64,000 nucleotides of DNA from Gulosibacter sp. 10 (lineage in GTDB: Bacteria; Actinomycetota; Actinomycetes; Actinomycetales; Microbacteriaceae), in NCBI RefSeq assembly GCF_900163695.1, contig NZ_FUIC01000021.1:1-64000 (forward strand), read 5' to 3'. The position numbers and the translations under genes were made by a program. Below are positions 35,888 to 44,957 of the stretch, one piece after another. Below the pieces are notes generated by a model that saw only the letters and a program-made list of their open reading frames with translations, did not search any database and was not told where the DNA came from. The first letter of the stretch is position 1; the number at the start of each line of letters is the position of its first letter.

Positions 35888-37081
35888 ATGAGCAAGAACA
35901 GCATCGGAGTCGCGGTCATCGGCGCCGGCATGGCGGGCAAGGCGCACGCCGCGGCCTACCGCGCCGCCGCCGGCGTCTACGACACCACCCTTCCCGAGAT
36001 CCGGCTCGTGTCGATCGCCGACGTGTTCGAGCCCCTCGCCGAGTCGGCGGCCAAGCGCTTCGGGTTCGAGCGCCACGACACCTCGTGGCAGGCGCTCGCC
36101 GAGGCCGAGGACGTCGATGTCGTCAGCGTCGTCGTGGCCAACCGCCTGCACCGCGAGATCGTCGAGGGCCTCCTCGCCGCGGGCAAGCACGTGCTCTGCG
36201 AGAAGCCGCTCTCCGACACCCTCGAGGACGCCGAGGCGATGGTCGCCGCCGCGCGGCGGGCCGACTCCATCGGCCGCATCGGCCTCACCTTCCTCCGCCA
36301 GCCCGGCATCGCCTACGTGCAGCGGCTCATCGAGGAGGGCACGCTCGGCAACATCCTCCACGTGAGCGGCCGCTACCTCACCGACTACGGCTGCGACCCG
36401 CAGGCGCCGATCAGCTGGCGCTACAAGGGCCCGCAGGGCTCGGGCGCGCTCGCCGACGTCGGCAGCCACCTCTCCTACCTCATCGAGATGCTCGGCGGCG
36501 AGGTCGAGGCCGTCAGCGGCGGCGTGCTCAGCACCGCGATCACCTCGCGCCCGAAGCCGCTCGGCAATGTCGTGGGCCACGAGCACGTCGAGGTCTCCGA
36601 GGAGCGCGAGCCCGTCGAGAACGACGACTACGCGGCCTTCACCGTGAAGTACGCGAACGGCACCGCGGGCACCTTCGAGGTCTCGCGCGTCGCGACCGGC
36701 CACGCCAACACGCTCGCCTTCGAGGTGTACGGCGACAAGGGCTCCGCGAAGTTCGACTTCGACCGCCCGAGCGAGGTGCGGGTGTTCCTCAACGACGGCG
36801 ACACCGCGAACGCCGGGTTCCGCACGGTGATCCTCGGCCCCGACCACCCGTACTGGCGCGGCGGCTTCGCGATGGATGCCCCCGGCGTGGGCGTCGGCCA
36901 GAACGAGGGCTTCGTGTTCCAGGCGCGGGCCTTCCTCGAGGAGGTCGCGGGCATCCCCGAAGGCGAGTCCCTCCCCCGCGTCGCCACCTTCGAGACCGGG
37001 CTGCGCAACATGCGGCTGCTCGACGCCGTGGCGCGGTCCGCGCAGCGGCAGGGCGCCGCCGTCGCCGTGAAGGAGTCCTGA
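35888..37081 (+). CDS. Gfo/Idh/MocA family oxidoreductase
   Basis: The product is 397 residues. The N-terminal NAD-binding motif is VAVIGAGMAGKAHAAAYRAA, and the conserved EKP appears as CEKPLSDTLEDA. Members oxidise or isomerise sugars and polyols such as inositol. Substrate is unknown. AGGAGGAGAAC lies before the ATG at optimal spacing. It is followed 2 bases later by a sugar phosphate isomerase/epimerase gene, and the pair forms an operon typical of inositol or keto-sugar catabolism. Confidence 0.92.
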   Translation: MSKNSIGVAVIGAGMAGKAHAAAYRAAAGVYDTTLPEIRLVSIADVFEPLAESAAKRFGFERHDTSWQALAEAEDVDVVSVVVANRLHREIVEGLLAAGKHVLCEKPLSDTLEDAEAMVAAARRADSIGRIGLTFLRQPGIAYVQRLIEEGTLGNILHVSGRYLTDYGCDPQAPISWRYKGPQGSGALADVGSHLSYLIEMLGGEVEAVSGGVLSTAITSRPKPLGNVVGHEHVEVSEEREPVENDDYAAFTVKYANGTAGTFEVSRVATGHANTLAFEVYGDKGSAKFDFDRPSEVRVFLNDGDTANAGFRTVILGPDHPYWRGGFAMDAPGVGVGQNEGFVFQARAFLEEVAGIPEGESLPRVATFETGLRNMRLLDAVARSAQRQGAAVAVKES

Positions 37082-37083
37082 TC

Positions 37084-38049
37084 ATGCGGCTCGGACTCAT
37101 CACCGATTCCCTCGGCGCGCAGCCGCTCGAGCAGGCGCTCGACACCGTCGCGGGCCTCGGCCTCGACACCGTCGAGCTCGCCACCGGCAACTGGTCGGAG
37201 GCGCCCCACGTCGATCTCGATCGGCTCCTCTCGGACGCCTCGGCCCGCGCATCCCTGCTCGACTCGATCCGCTCGCGCGGCCTCGAGCTCGACGCGCTCA
37301 ACGCCAACGGCAATCAGCTCCACCCCGTCTCCGGGCCCGAGCACGACCGCGTCGTGCGGGGCACGATCGAGCTCGCCGCGGAACTCGGCGTCGGCACGGT
37401 CGTGCTCATGTCGGGGCTGCCCGGCGCGCGCGGAGAGCAGGCGCCGAACTGGATCACCACCTCGTGGCCGCCCGAGACGGTCGAGATCCTCGACTACCAG
37501 TGGAACGAGGTGGCGGCGCCGTACTGGACCGACCTCGCCGAGTTCGCCCGCCGGCGCGGCGTGCGCCTCGCCGTGGAGATGCACGGCACCCAGCTCGTCT
37601 ACAACGTGGCCTCGCTGCAGCGCCTCCGCGAGATCGCCGGCCCGGATGTGGTCGGCGCGAACCTCGACCCCTCGCACCTCATGTGGATGGGCGCGGACAT
37701 CATCCAGGTCATCCGCGCCCTCGGCGACGCGATCTTCCACGTGCACGCGAAGGACGTGCGCATCGATCGCGACAACGCGGGGGTCAACGGCCTGCTCGAC
37801 CCGCTGCCGCCGGCCGCGGTCGCGGAGCGCTCGTGGAACTTCGTGACCCTCGGCCTCGGCCACCCCGGAGGCGAGCGCTTCTGGGCCGACTTCGTGTACG
37901 AGCTGCGCCGCGTCGGGTTCGACGGCGTGCTCAGCATCGAGCACGAGGACGTCCTGGTCAACTCGGTGGAGGGGCTGCAGCGCTCGGCGGATCTGCTGCG
38001 CCGCGTCGTGCTCCGCGACGAGCCCGACTGGAAGCCGGCGGACATCTAG
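37084..38049 (+). CDS. Sugar phosphate isomerase/epimerase (xylose isomerase-like TIM barrel)
   Basis: This 321-residue protein belongs to the AP endonuclease 2 / IolE-IolH-like TIM-barrel family. Metal-binding blocks include AVEMHGTQLVYN, ANLDPSHLMWMGAD, HVHAKD and SIEHEDV. It probably isomerises or epimerises the product of the preceding oxidoreductase. It ends in a tandem repeat tract followed by a terminator. Confidence 0.92.
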   Translation: MRLGLITDSLGAQPLEQALDTVAGLGLDTVELATGNWSEAPHVDLDRLLSDASARASLLDSIRSRGLELDALNANGNQLHPVSGPEHDRVVRGTIELAAELGVGTVVLMSGLPGARGEQAPNWITTSWPPETVEILDYQWNEVAAPYWTDLAEFARRRGVRLAVEMHGTQLVYNVASLQRLREIAGPDVVGANLDPSHLMWMGADIIQVIRALGDAIFHVHAKDVRIDRDNAGVNGLLDPLPPAAVAERSWNFVTLGLGHPGGERFWADFVYELRRVGFDGVLSIEHEDVLVNSVEGLQRSADLLRRVVLRDEPDWKPADI

Positions 38050-38112
38050 CGAGCGGTTCGCACTAGCGGGCGGTTCGCACTGACGAGTAGCTCGCACTGA
38101 CGAGCGGCTCGC
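38050..38112. repeat. Degenerate 17-bp tandem repeats after the isomerase stop
   Basis: Three to four units of about 17 bp (CGAGCGGTTCGCACTGA-like) follow the TAG stop directly: 38050-38065, 38066-38083, 38084-38100 and a partial unit to 38112. They contain no gene. The unit is self-complementary in part (GAGCGGTTCGC), giving extra potential for secondary structure before the terminator. Confidence 0.6.
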
Positions 38113-38152
38113 GAGGCGGGCCCGGGGATCATGCTTCCTCGGGCCCGCCTCG
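38112..38152. terminator. Hairpin terminator downstream of isomerase gene
   Basis: CGAGGCGGGCCCG (38112-38124) pairs perfectly with CGGGCCCGCCTCG (38140-38152) with a 15-base loop. It lies between the plus-strand isomerase and the converging radical SAM gene, so it may act on both. Confidence 0.8.
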
Positions 38153-38187
38153 TGCATGGGGCGCCCGCCGGGATGCCTCGTCCATGC

Positions 38188-39228
38188 CTAGAAGAGCGTC
38201 GGCGCGCCGGGCACCGGGAGCGCATCCCGGATCCGCTCGACCGGCGGGGTGCGGCGCGCCCCGCGCTCGAGCCCGTAGTCGCGGAGCATCGGGCGGAGGC
38301 GGGCCGCGAGCGCCTGCCGGTACGCCTTGGCGACCGTGCTCGCGCTCCCCGGGTACAGCCCGCGATACCGCGGCACGAGCTCCGGATGCGTGCGCTCGAG
38401 CCACTCGAAGAACCAGGGCTTGACGTGCGTGCGCAGGTGCAGGGGTCCGTAGACCACGGACCGCGCTCCGGCATCGCGGATGTCGCGCAGCAGCCGGCTC
38501 AGCTGCAGCACCGAATCGGTCAGGTGCGGCAGGATCGGCATGAGGAACACCGAGCACTCGAATCCGGCCTCCGTCGCCGCCGCGATCGTCTCGAGCCTCG
38601 CCCGCGTGCCCGGCGTTCCGGGCTCGATCGACTGCTGCAGGGCGTGATCGCCCACCGCGATCGACATCGCGAGGCTCACGTCCACGCGCTCCCGCGCCTC
38701 GGCCAGCAGCGGCAGGTCGCGCCGCAGGAGCGTGCCCTTCGTGAGGATGGAGAACGGCGTGCGGCGGTCCGACAGCGCCCCGATGATGCCGGGCATGAGC
38801 CGGTAGCGACCCTCGGCGCGCTGATACGGGTCGGTGTTCGTGCCGAGCGCGACGTGCTCCCTTGCCCAGGAGGGCTTGGCGAGCTCGCGGCGCAGCACCT
38901 CCGCGACGTTGACCTTGACGACGATCTGGGAGTCGAAGTCCGCGCCGGTGTCGAAGTCGAGGTACCGATGCGAGCCGCGCGCGAAGCAGTACACGCAGGC
39001 GTGTGAGCACCCCCGGTACGGGTTGACGGTCCAGTCGAAGGGCATGGAGGACTCGCCCGGCACCCTGTTGAGCGCGCTCTTGGCGAGCACCTCGTGGCAC
39101 ACGACGCCCTTGAACTCCGGCGGGCGCACCGTGCGCAGGTGCCCGGGCATCGCGGCGACCTCGTTGAGCGCGAGCCCGGGCAGGGATCCGTCCTCGGCTC
39201 CCGCGGCACTCTGTTCGACCCAACGCAT
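38188..39228 (-). CDS. Rv2578c-family radical SAM protein
   Basis: The product is 346 residues. The radical SAM cluster motif is CSHACVYC (C-x(3)-C-x(2)-C) after NPYRG, typical of the SplB-like Rv2578c family of actinobacteria. Later blocks GTNTDPYQRAEGRYRLMPGIIGAL and PFSILTKGTLLRRDLPLL also match. Function is unknown; spore photoproduct lyase-like chemistry is only suggested by homology. It is a single gene. Confidence 0.92.
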   Translation of the reverse strand: MRWVEQSAAGAEDGSLPGLALNEVAAMPGHLRTVRPPEFKGVVCHEVLAKSALNRVPGESSMPFDWTVNPYRGCSHACVYCFARGSHRYLDFDTGADFDSQIVVKVNVAEVLRRELAKPSWAREHVALGTNTDPYQRAEGRYRLMPGIIGALSDRRTPFSILTKGTLLRRDLPLLAEARERVDVSLAMSIAVGDHALQQSIEPGTPGTRARLETIAAATEAGFECSVFLMPILPHLTDSVLQLSRLLRDIRDAGARSVVYGPLHLRTHVKPWFFEWLERTHPELVPRYRGLYPGSASTVAKAYRQALAARLRPMLRDYGLERGARRTPPVERIRDALPVPGAPTLF

Positions 39229-39430
39229 GATCGTATTCGATCACACGTTCGAATCGGTTGCAAGGGCGGACGACCGCGAGCGCATCCGAATGCCCGCAGA
39301 ACGCGGGCTCGAGGATGTCGCGGCATCCCGCCCGGCGCCTCGACGCCGGTGCCGCGGGCCGCATCGCACGGGTACGGCCCGCGGCATCCTGCCGCTCCCG
39401 ACCTCCGCCTCGGGCTCAGGCCCCGCGGAG

Positions 39431-40651
39431 TCAGGCCTTGATGTAGCCGTTCGGGTTCAGGACGTACTTCTTCGCGGCGCCCTGGTCGAAGGCCGCGTAG
39501 CCGTCCGGAGCGGCTTCGAGCGGGATCGGCGTCGCGTTCACCGCCTTCGCGATCTGCACCTTGTCATGCAGGATGGCCTGCATGAGCTGGCGGTTGTACC
39601 GCATGACCGGGCACTGGCCCGTCGTGAACGAGAGCGACTTCGCCCAGCCGAGCCCCAGCCGGATCGAGAGCGACCCCTCCTTGGCCGCGTCGTCGATCCC
39701 TCCCGGATCGCCCGTGACGTAGAGGCCCGGGATGCCCAGCGCGCCGCCGGCCTCCGTGAGGTCCATGAGCGAGTTGAGCACCGTGGCCGGCGCCTCGGTC
39801 GTCGCACCGGATCCGTGCCCCCGCGCCTCGAATCCGACCGCATCCACTCCGCACTCCACCTCGGGCACGCCGAGGATCTGCTCGATCTGATCGCGCGGGT
39901 CGCCCTTGGAGACGTCCACGGTCTCGCAGCCGAAGGATCGCGCCTGCGCGAGCCTGTCCTCGACCAGATCCCCCACGATGACGCACGCCGCGCCGAGCAG
40001 CTGCGCCCCTACCGCGGCGGCGAGGCCAACGGGGCCGCCGCCCGCGACGTACACCGTCGAGCCCGGCCGGACCCCGGCCGTGCAGGCCCCGTGGAAGCCG
40101 GTCGGGAAGATGTCCGAGAGCATCGTCAGGTCGAGGATCTTCTCGAGCGCCTGATCGCGATCGGGGAACTTCAGGAGGTTCCAGTCGGCGTACGGCACGA
40201 GCACGTACTCGGCCTGGCCGCCGACCCATCCGCCCATGTCCACGTAGCCGTAGGCGCCGCCGGGACGCTCCGGATTCACGTTGAGGCAGATGCCGGTCTT
40301 GCCCTCCTTGCAGTACCGGCAACGGCCGCACGCGATGTTGAAGGGCACCGAGACGATGTCGCCGACCTCGATGAACTCCACGTCGGGGCCGCACTCGACG
40401 ACCTCGCCGGTGATCTCATGGCCGAGGACGAGCCCCTCGGGCGCCGTCGTCCGCCCGCGGACCATATGCTGATCCGACCCGCAGATATTCGTGCTGACCG
40501 TGCGCAGGATCACGCCGTGGGGCACCTTCCGGCCCACGTTCTCCGGATGGACGCCGGGGCCGTCCCTCAACTCGAATCCGGGGTACTCGGTGTCGATCAC
40601 CTCGACGACTCCCGGACCCTTGTACGCCACTGCTCTATTCCCAGACATCAT
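39431..40651 (-). CDS. fdhA: Glutathione-independent formaldehyde dehydrogenase
   Basis: This 406-residue zinc-dependent medium-chain dehydrogenase of the Pseudomonas putida FdhA type oxidises formaldehyde to formate with NAD. Catalytic zinc ligands are in NICGSDQHMV, structural zinc cysteines in CGRCRYCKEGKTGIC, and the NAD fold in VAGGGPVGLAAAVGAQ. The first of two ATGs is used (GAAAGGACG upstream). It is divergent from a LuxR-type regulator gene, which probably controls it. Formaldehyde detoxification is the likely role. Confidence 0.93.
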   Translation of the reverse strand: MMSGNRAVAYKGPGVVEVIDTEYPGFELRDGPGVHPENVGRKVPHGVILRTVSTNICGSDQHMVRGRTTAPEGLVLGHEITGEVVECGPDVEFIEVGDIVSVPFNIACGRCRYCKEGKTGICLNVNPERPGGAYGYVDMGGWVGGQAEYVLVPYADWNLLKFPDRDQALEKILDLTMLSDIFPTGFHGACTAGVRPGSTVYVAGGGPVGLAAAVGAQLLGAACVIVGDLVEDRLAQARSFGCETVDVSKGDPRDQIEQILGVPEVECGVDAVGFEARGHGSGATTEAPATVLNSLMDLTEAGGALGIPGLYVTGDPGGIDDAAKEGSLSIRLGLGWAKSLSFTTGQCPVMRYNRQLMQAILHDKVQIAKAVNATPIPLEAAPDGYAAFDQGAAKKYVLNPNGYIKA

Positions 40652-40769
40652 CGTCCTTTCGACATGCATCGCAGGTATGCGGTCCTCCGAGCCTCATGCG
40701 TGCCCCGCCGCCTGACAACTACCCGTTCTTCCGGTCTTCGCCATACCTTCGGAGGGCTATCGTGAGGGC

Positions 40770-42086
40770 ATGGACAACGGTGTTCTCCTCCGCCGCATCT
40801 CGGACGCCCTCGCCACGCCTGCGCCGGCATTCCCCGACCGGCTCTCCGCGCTGCTCTCGGCCCTCCTCCCCCACGCCGCGCTCGTGATGCTGACCGCCGA
40901 CGCGCAGGGAGGCCGGCTTCGCGGGACCGGGGATCACGGGTTCGTCCGCAACGTCCGCGCGCTCGACCTCGACCGTCTCCGCAACCGGGCGCACGGCGCC
41001 GGCCCGGCCCTGCGGGTCTCGCTGAACGTCGGCGGCTCGATGCGCGACACCCTGCAGGTGCTCTCCCGCAACGGGGCTCTGCTCGTCCTCGCCGAACCGG
41101 GTTGGCCCGAGGGCGCGCCCGGCGACGACCTCGGCGCCGCCGAGCCCGTGAGGACGATCGTCGAGATCTGGAACATCGTCGCGTGCACCGTCCAGGATCG
41201 CGCGGACGACGCCGCTCCGGATTACCTGCAGCAGGCCCGGCGGCACTCCGGCACCCGTCTCGATGCGCTCGCGGAGCTGACCGATGCGCACTCCACCGCG
41301 TTCGAAGCCCTCCTCGCGCTCTTGCGATCGCCGCACTTGAGCGATGCGGAGGCCCGGAGCGCGGCGATCGGCCTGGCCGCGGAATCGCTGCTCGAGCTCC
41401 GCTCGACCGGCGTCGGAGCCCGGGCGCTCTCCGAGGAGCCCATCGCGGCCGCCTTCGAGACGCTGCGGAGCGAGATGCGGGCCGTCCTGCAGCATCGCGG
41501 CGTGGAGGCCGAGCTGATCGCTCCCCCGGCTCATGACGCCGGCCTGCCCGGCGAGATCGCCCGCGGGGCTCGCGCGCTGACGGTCCGGGCGGTCCTGGGG
41601 CTGCTCCAGGCGGACGGCGCGGACGGGACCAGCACGACGAGGATGCGCATCGAGTGGCGGATCGATGACGCCCGCCTCCTGATCGGCGTCCGGGACGACG
41701 GCGCGGGCGAGGAGACGGCATCCGCGACGCTGTCGGCCGCGCTCCGGCAGCGCGTCGAGGCGCTGGGCGGAAGGACGTGGGTCGAGGCGACGCCGGGATG
41801 GGGGACCATCGTGGGCATCGCGCTGCCGATCGAGCCTCCCCGTCCGGCGCCGACCTCCGTCGCGCTGCTGGGGCTGCGACCGCGCGAGCTGCAGGTGGCC
41901 GAGCTCCTTCTCGCGGGCCATCGCAACCGATCGATCGCCGCCGAGCTCGGGATCTCGGAGAACACGGTCAAGTTCCACGTCTCCCGAGTGCTGCAGAAGC
42001 TCGGCGCGACATCCCGCGGCGAGGCCATCGCCAAGCTCAGCGCCGAGCGTCGCGCGCCTTCGCCCGCCGAGACCGCGCTCGCGTGA
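40770..42086 (+). CDS. LuxR-type regulator with sensor and ATPase-like domains
   Basis: This 438-residue protein has a C-terminal LuxR helix-turn-helix (LGLRPRELQVAELLLAGHRNRSIAAELGISENTVKFHVSR). The middle (about 290-360) contains RIEWRIDDARLLIGVRDDGAG and GWGTIVGIALPI, resembling a GHKL/HATPase fold as in histidine kinases, while the N-terminal 150 residues look like a GAF-type sensor. Fusion of a HATPase-like domain directly to a DNA-binding domain is unusual. No phospho-accepting histidine box is obvious. The divergent gene is fdhA, and formaldehyde or a related aldehyde is a plausible signal, by inference. Confidence 0.8.
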   Translation: MDNGVLLRRISDALATPAPAFPDRLSALLSALLPHAALVMLTADAQGGRLRGTGDHGFVRNVRALDLDRLRNRAHGAGPALRVSLNVGGSMRDTLQVLSRNGALLVLAEPGWPEGAPGDDLGAAEPVRTIVEIWNIVACTVQDRADDAAPDYLQQARRHSGTRLDALAELTDAHSTAFEALLALLRSPHLSDAEARSAAIGLAAESLLELRSTGVGARALSEEPIAAAFETLRSEMRAVLQHRGVEAELIAPPAHDAGLPGEIARGARALTVRAVLGLLQADGADGTSTTRMRIEWRIDDARLLIGVRDDGAGEETASATLSAALRQRVEALGGRTWVEATPGWGTIVGIALPIEPPRPAPTSVALLGLRPRELQVAELLLAGHRNRSIAAELGISENTVKFHVSRVLQKLGATSRGEAIAKLSAERRAPSPAETALA

Positions 42087-42107
42087 GGCGCGCCGCCGCG
42101 GCGACGG

Positions 42108-42458
42108 TCACCCCGCCTCCGCGGCCTTCTCCGCGGCGGCGCGGCGGCGCAGCTGGATCTCGGCCTCGGCCTCGGGGATCACCACCAGACCGCGGCGGGT
42201 GTTCGAGAGGTCGTGCAGCATCTCCAGCCACGCCGGGTTGAGCTCGGGCGACCGGCTGCCGGCGAACCGGAAGACGATCGGGACCATCGGCGAGATCCAC
42301 ATGGAGAACCGGCCGCTGCCCTTCTCCGCGGGGTTGCTCCAGCTCAGGAAGAAGCTCTCCTGCCGGCGCAGCTTCTGCCCGATCACGACCTTGAGATGCG
42401 CGAGCGTGCGGTCGTCGAACTCGTACTCGCCGGCGGCGCCGTAGATGAGGTAGCCCAT
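42108..42458 (-). CDS. DUF7882-type conserved Microbacteriaceae protein
   Basis: This 116-residue protein starts MGYLIYGAAGEYEFDDRTLAHLKVVIGQKLRRQESFFLSW, a pattern seen widely in Microbacteriaceae and sometimes mislabelled ATP-dependent DNA ligase. I see no ligase motif. The pattern points to a small beta-rich domain. It is a single gene of unknown function; its presence supports the family assignment of the genome. Confidence 0.72.
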   Translation of the reverse strand: MGYLIYGAAGEYEFDDRTLAHLKVVIGQKLRRQESFFLSWSNPAEKGSGRFSMWISPMVPIVFRFAGSRSPELNPAWLEMLHDLSNTRRGLVVIPEAEAEIQLRRRAAAEKAAEAG

Positions 42459-42590
42459 GGCCGCAGTGTGGCAACCGTCGATGCGCGTCCCGTGTGCGGA
42501 AGCGCTCCGGTTCGCAGGCGATGACGAGGTTCGCCCCTCGCCGGGCGGGCCGGCGAGGGGCGAACGATCGAATGTCTGCGCGACGGGCCG
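42459..42590. other. Short gap, no gene
   Basis: This contains the promoter side of the DUF7882 gene and the 3' flank of the repeat protein gene. The GGCGAGGGGCGAACG/CCTCGCCGG repeats suggest some secondary structure, but I assign nothing. Confidence 0.35.
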
Positions 42591-42878
42591 TCAGGCGCGG
42601 CCGCCGCGTCGGCCCGCCTCGTGCGGGTCGGCGCCCTCGGGAGCGCCGAACTGGCCGGGCGAGTTCTCCCCGCCCCTGCGGCCCGCCTGCTGCGGGTCCG
42701 CGCCTTCGGAGGCGCCGAACTGACCGGGCGAGTTGACCCCGCCCTCGTGCCCCGCCTGGTGCGGATCCGCGCCCTCGGAAGCGCCGAACTGACCGGGCGA
42801 GCTCTGGCCGCCTCGACGGGCCTGCTCCTCCGTGTCCGTACGGTTGCCGAACTGTCCCGGGTTCTTCGTGTCTGCCAT
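42591..42878 (-). CDS. Small Gly/Gln-rich tandem-repeat protein (KGG-like stress protein)
   Basis: The product is 95 residues from ATG 42878 with AAGGAG 7 bases upstream. After MADTKNPGQFGNRTDTEEQARRGG it contains three units of 23 residues of the type SPGQFGASEGADPxQAGxxGG. The F-G and R-R-G-G spacing resembles the KGG/con-10 family of stress-related small proteins. The DNA repeats at 69 bp, and the units differ mainly at silent sites. Function is unknown, and it is likely disordered. Confidence 0.72.
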   Translation of the reverse strand: MADTKNPGQFGNRTDTEEQARRGGQSSPGQFGASEGADPHQAGHEGGVNSPGQFGASEGADPQQAGRRGGENSPGQFGAPEGADPHEAGRRGGRA

Positions 42879-43226
42879 GATGAACTCCTTTCTCGTCCTT
42901 CGGTATCGGACGCTTCCCACCGTAGGGACGCGCGCCCCGCGGCTGCACCGGCTTTACACGGCGCCGAGGCGGAGTATCCTTCGGCCGCCGAATCGCCTCC
43001 TCACCGCCCTCCCGCATGCGGACGCGGAACCCCGCTCCGCCCGGCGGGCAGGGCTCGGGCACCCGGGCCCCTCGGACCCGCGCCGCCTCAACGTGCGCGA
43101 AGAACATGGCGGCGATTGATCGCTTTCCCAGCCCCCGGTCGAGGCGTCTTCAGGACCGGCGCTCCGCGGGGGTCGCGCCTCCGCGTCCGCCAGCGGCTCC
43201 CCCTCCGGGACGGCTATCATGGCGGC
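42879..43226. other. 348-base gap without a supported gene
   Basis: No coding frame with good composition was found. The segment holds the promoter and 5' end of the repeat-protein gene and the upstream region of the small membrane protein gene. GC-rich hairpin-prone sequence is present but no clear terminator. Confidence 0.45.
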
Positions 43227-43391
43227 ATGCCGGCCTTCATCATCCTGCTCATCCTCGTCGCCATCGCGCTCGTGATCATCGGTGTGATCGTGAAGGTCGT
43301 GCAGTTCCTCTTCTGGATCGCTCTCGCCCTGGTCCTCATCGCCGTGATCATGTGGGCGCTGCGGTCGATCTCCGGCAAGAACCGCCAGTAG
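43227..43391 (+). CDS. Small two-helix membrane protein
   Basis: This 54-residue protein is almost entirely hydrophobic (MPAFIILLILVAIALVIIG ... LFWIALALVLIAVIMWALR) with a short basic tail. It has two predicted transmembrane helices. The GC-rich, isoleucine- and valine-coding codons are consistent with a real gene. Such small membrane proteins are common in actinobacteria, with no known role. No strong Shine-Dalgarno is visible, so confidence is moderate. Confidence 0.6.
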   Translation: MPAFIILLILVAIALVIIGVIVKVVQFLFWIALALVLIAVIMWALRSISGKNRQ

Positions 43392-43457
43392 CCGCTCCCC
43401 GGCCGCGCCGACACGTCCGTGCGGCCGTCCGGCCCGCGTCGCGTCGAGCGCCGGGCC

Positions 43458-44957
43458 TCAGCCTCGCGCGGCCTCGGCCCCGCTCTCGAGCTCGTCGAAC
43501 TTCTCGAGATCCTCCGAGAGGTTCGCGTAGGTCGACGGCCGCTTCGTCCGCAGGTACCAGGCGTAGAGCAGGCCGCCCGCCACGGCGACCACGAGCACCC
43601 AGGGCAGCATGAGCACGTAGGCGGCCTCCGACCCCGCGACGAGATCGAAGTTCGCGATCGCCATGATGCTGAACAGCAGCAGCGCGAGGAATCCGATTCC
43701 GGGCGCGATGAACGTGCTCCACAGCCGAGGATCGCGCCTGCGCCGGAAGTAGACGACGACGGCCAGCGCCGCGATGGCCTGCACGATCATGATCGACAGC
43801 GTGCCGAAGCCGAGGCCCACCGGCACGAGCGTGGCCACCGGCGGCAACGGGTTGCCCTCCGGATCGGTCTCGACGAAGACGGCGAAGATCGCCGCGACGA
43901 CCAGGGCGAACACGAGGTTCACCGCGAGTCCGCGCTGCGGGGCGCCCTTCGCGTTGGTCGCGGCGAGCCAGCGGGGCAGCACGGATGCCCGCCCGAGCGC
44001 GTAGAGGTAGCGGGCGGCGGAGTTGTGGAACGCGAGCTGCGCCGCGAACAGGCTCACCACCAGCAGGACCACCGCGACGATGCCCATGATTGGGCCGAGG
44101 TACTGCTCCACGAGCATGAGCGTCAGGTCGCCGCCGTCGAGGTGCTCGAGCGCGACCCGCTGGGCGTCGAAGACGCCCACGGCGCTGACGATCGCCCACG
44201 CGCCGAAGGCGTGCAGCACGCCGATGAGGACGATGGCCCAGTAGGTCGCCCGGGGGATCGTGCGCCGCGGCTCCTTCGCCTCCTCGCCGAACAGCGCCGT
44301 CGCCTCGAAGCCGATGAACGCGGTCGCGACGAGCAGCAGCGCGATCCAGACCGATCCGCCCACGAGGATCTCGGGGCTGAACGCGAGCGTGATCGCCTGG
44401 ATGTCGAAGCCCGTGGTGAACAGTACCGAGCCCGCGAATACCAGGATGAGCAGGATCTCGAGCACGAGCGCGATGCCGAGCACCACCGCGCTCACGTGCA
44501 CGCCCGACCGGGCGAGCAGGAACACCACCACGCACAGCACCGCCGCGCACAGGTACCAGTGGACCTCGACGCCGAAGATCATCGGCAGCGCCACCGCCCC
44601 GGTGAAGAATCCGATGGTGCCGAGCGCCCCCGCGACGAACACGTTGTACCCGATGGTCGCGATGATGCCGGTCACGAGGCCGGCCGCGCGGCCGAGGCCC
44701 CGCACCGCGATCGCGTAGAACCCGCCCGCGTTGGTGAGCTCCTTGGTCATCTGGGCGTAGCCGATCGCGAAGAGGAGCAGGGCGAGCGCCACGATCACGA
44801 CGGCCACGGGGATGCCGCCGCCGTTGCCGTACGAGATCGCGAGCGGCAGGACGACGATCGCGACGGTGACCGGCGCGACGGCGGCGATCACCAGGAACAC
44901 GATCGAGGCGACCCCGAGCTTGTTGCGTGCGAGTTGATGCTGAGCGGTATCGGACAT
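43458..44957 (-). CDS. APC-superfamily amino acid/polyamine permease
   Basis: The product is 499 residues with about 12 transmembrane helices. The N-terminus (LGVASIVFLVIAAVAPVTVAI) and the GFEATALFGEEAKEPRRTIPRATYWAIVLIG block identify the APC (amino acid-polyamine-organocation) family. The likely substrate is an amino acid or an amine. The ATG is preceded by GGAGGAACC. It is divergent from the gene for a glycine-betaine-type substrate-binding protein. Confidence 0.9.
   Translation of the reverse strand: MSDTAQHQLARNKLGVASIVFLVIAAVAPVTVAIVVLPLAISYGNGGGIPVAVVIVALALLLFAIGYAQMTKELTNAGGFYAIAVRGLGRAAGLVTGIIATIGYNVFVAGALGTIGFFTGAVALPMIFGVEVHWYLCAAVLCVVVFLLARSGVHVSAVVLGIALVLEILLILVFAGSVLFTTGFDIQAITLAFSPEILVGGSVWIALLLVATAFIGFEATALFGEEAKEPRRTIPRATYWAIVLIGVLHAFGAWAIVSAVGVFDAQRVALEHLDGGDLTLMLVEQYLGPIMGIVAVVLLVVSLFAAQLAFHNSAARYLYALGRASVLPRWLAATNAKGAPQRGLAVNLVFALVVAAIFAVFVETDPEGNPLPPVATLVPVGLGFGTLSIMIVQAIAALAVVVYFRRRRDPRLWSTFIAPGIGFLALLLFSIMAIANFDLVAGSEAAYVLMLPWVLVVAVAGGLLYAWYLRTKRPSTYANLSEDLEKFDELESGAEAARG

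Noticed and set aside
42954-43220. Minus-strand frame in the 348-base gap before the small membrane protein
   Set aside because: Composition is low-complexity and non-protein-like, with no start signal.
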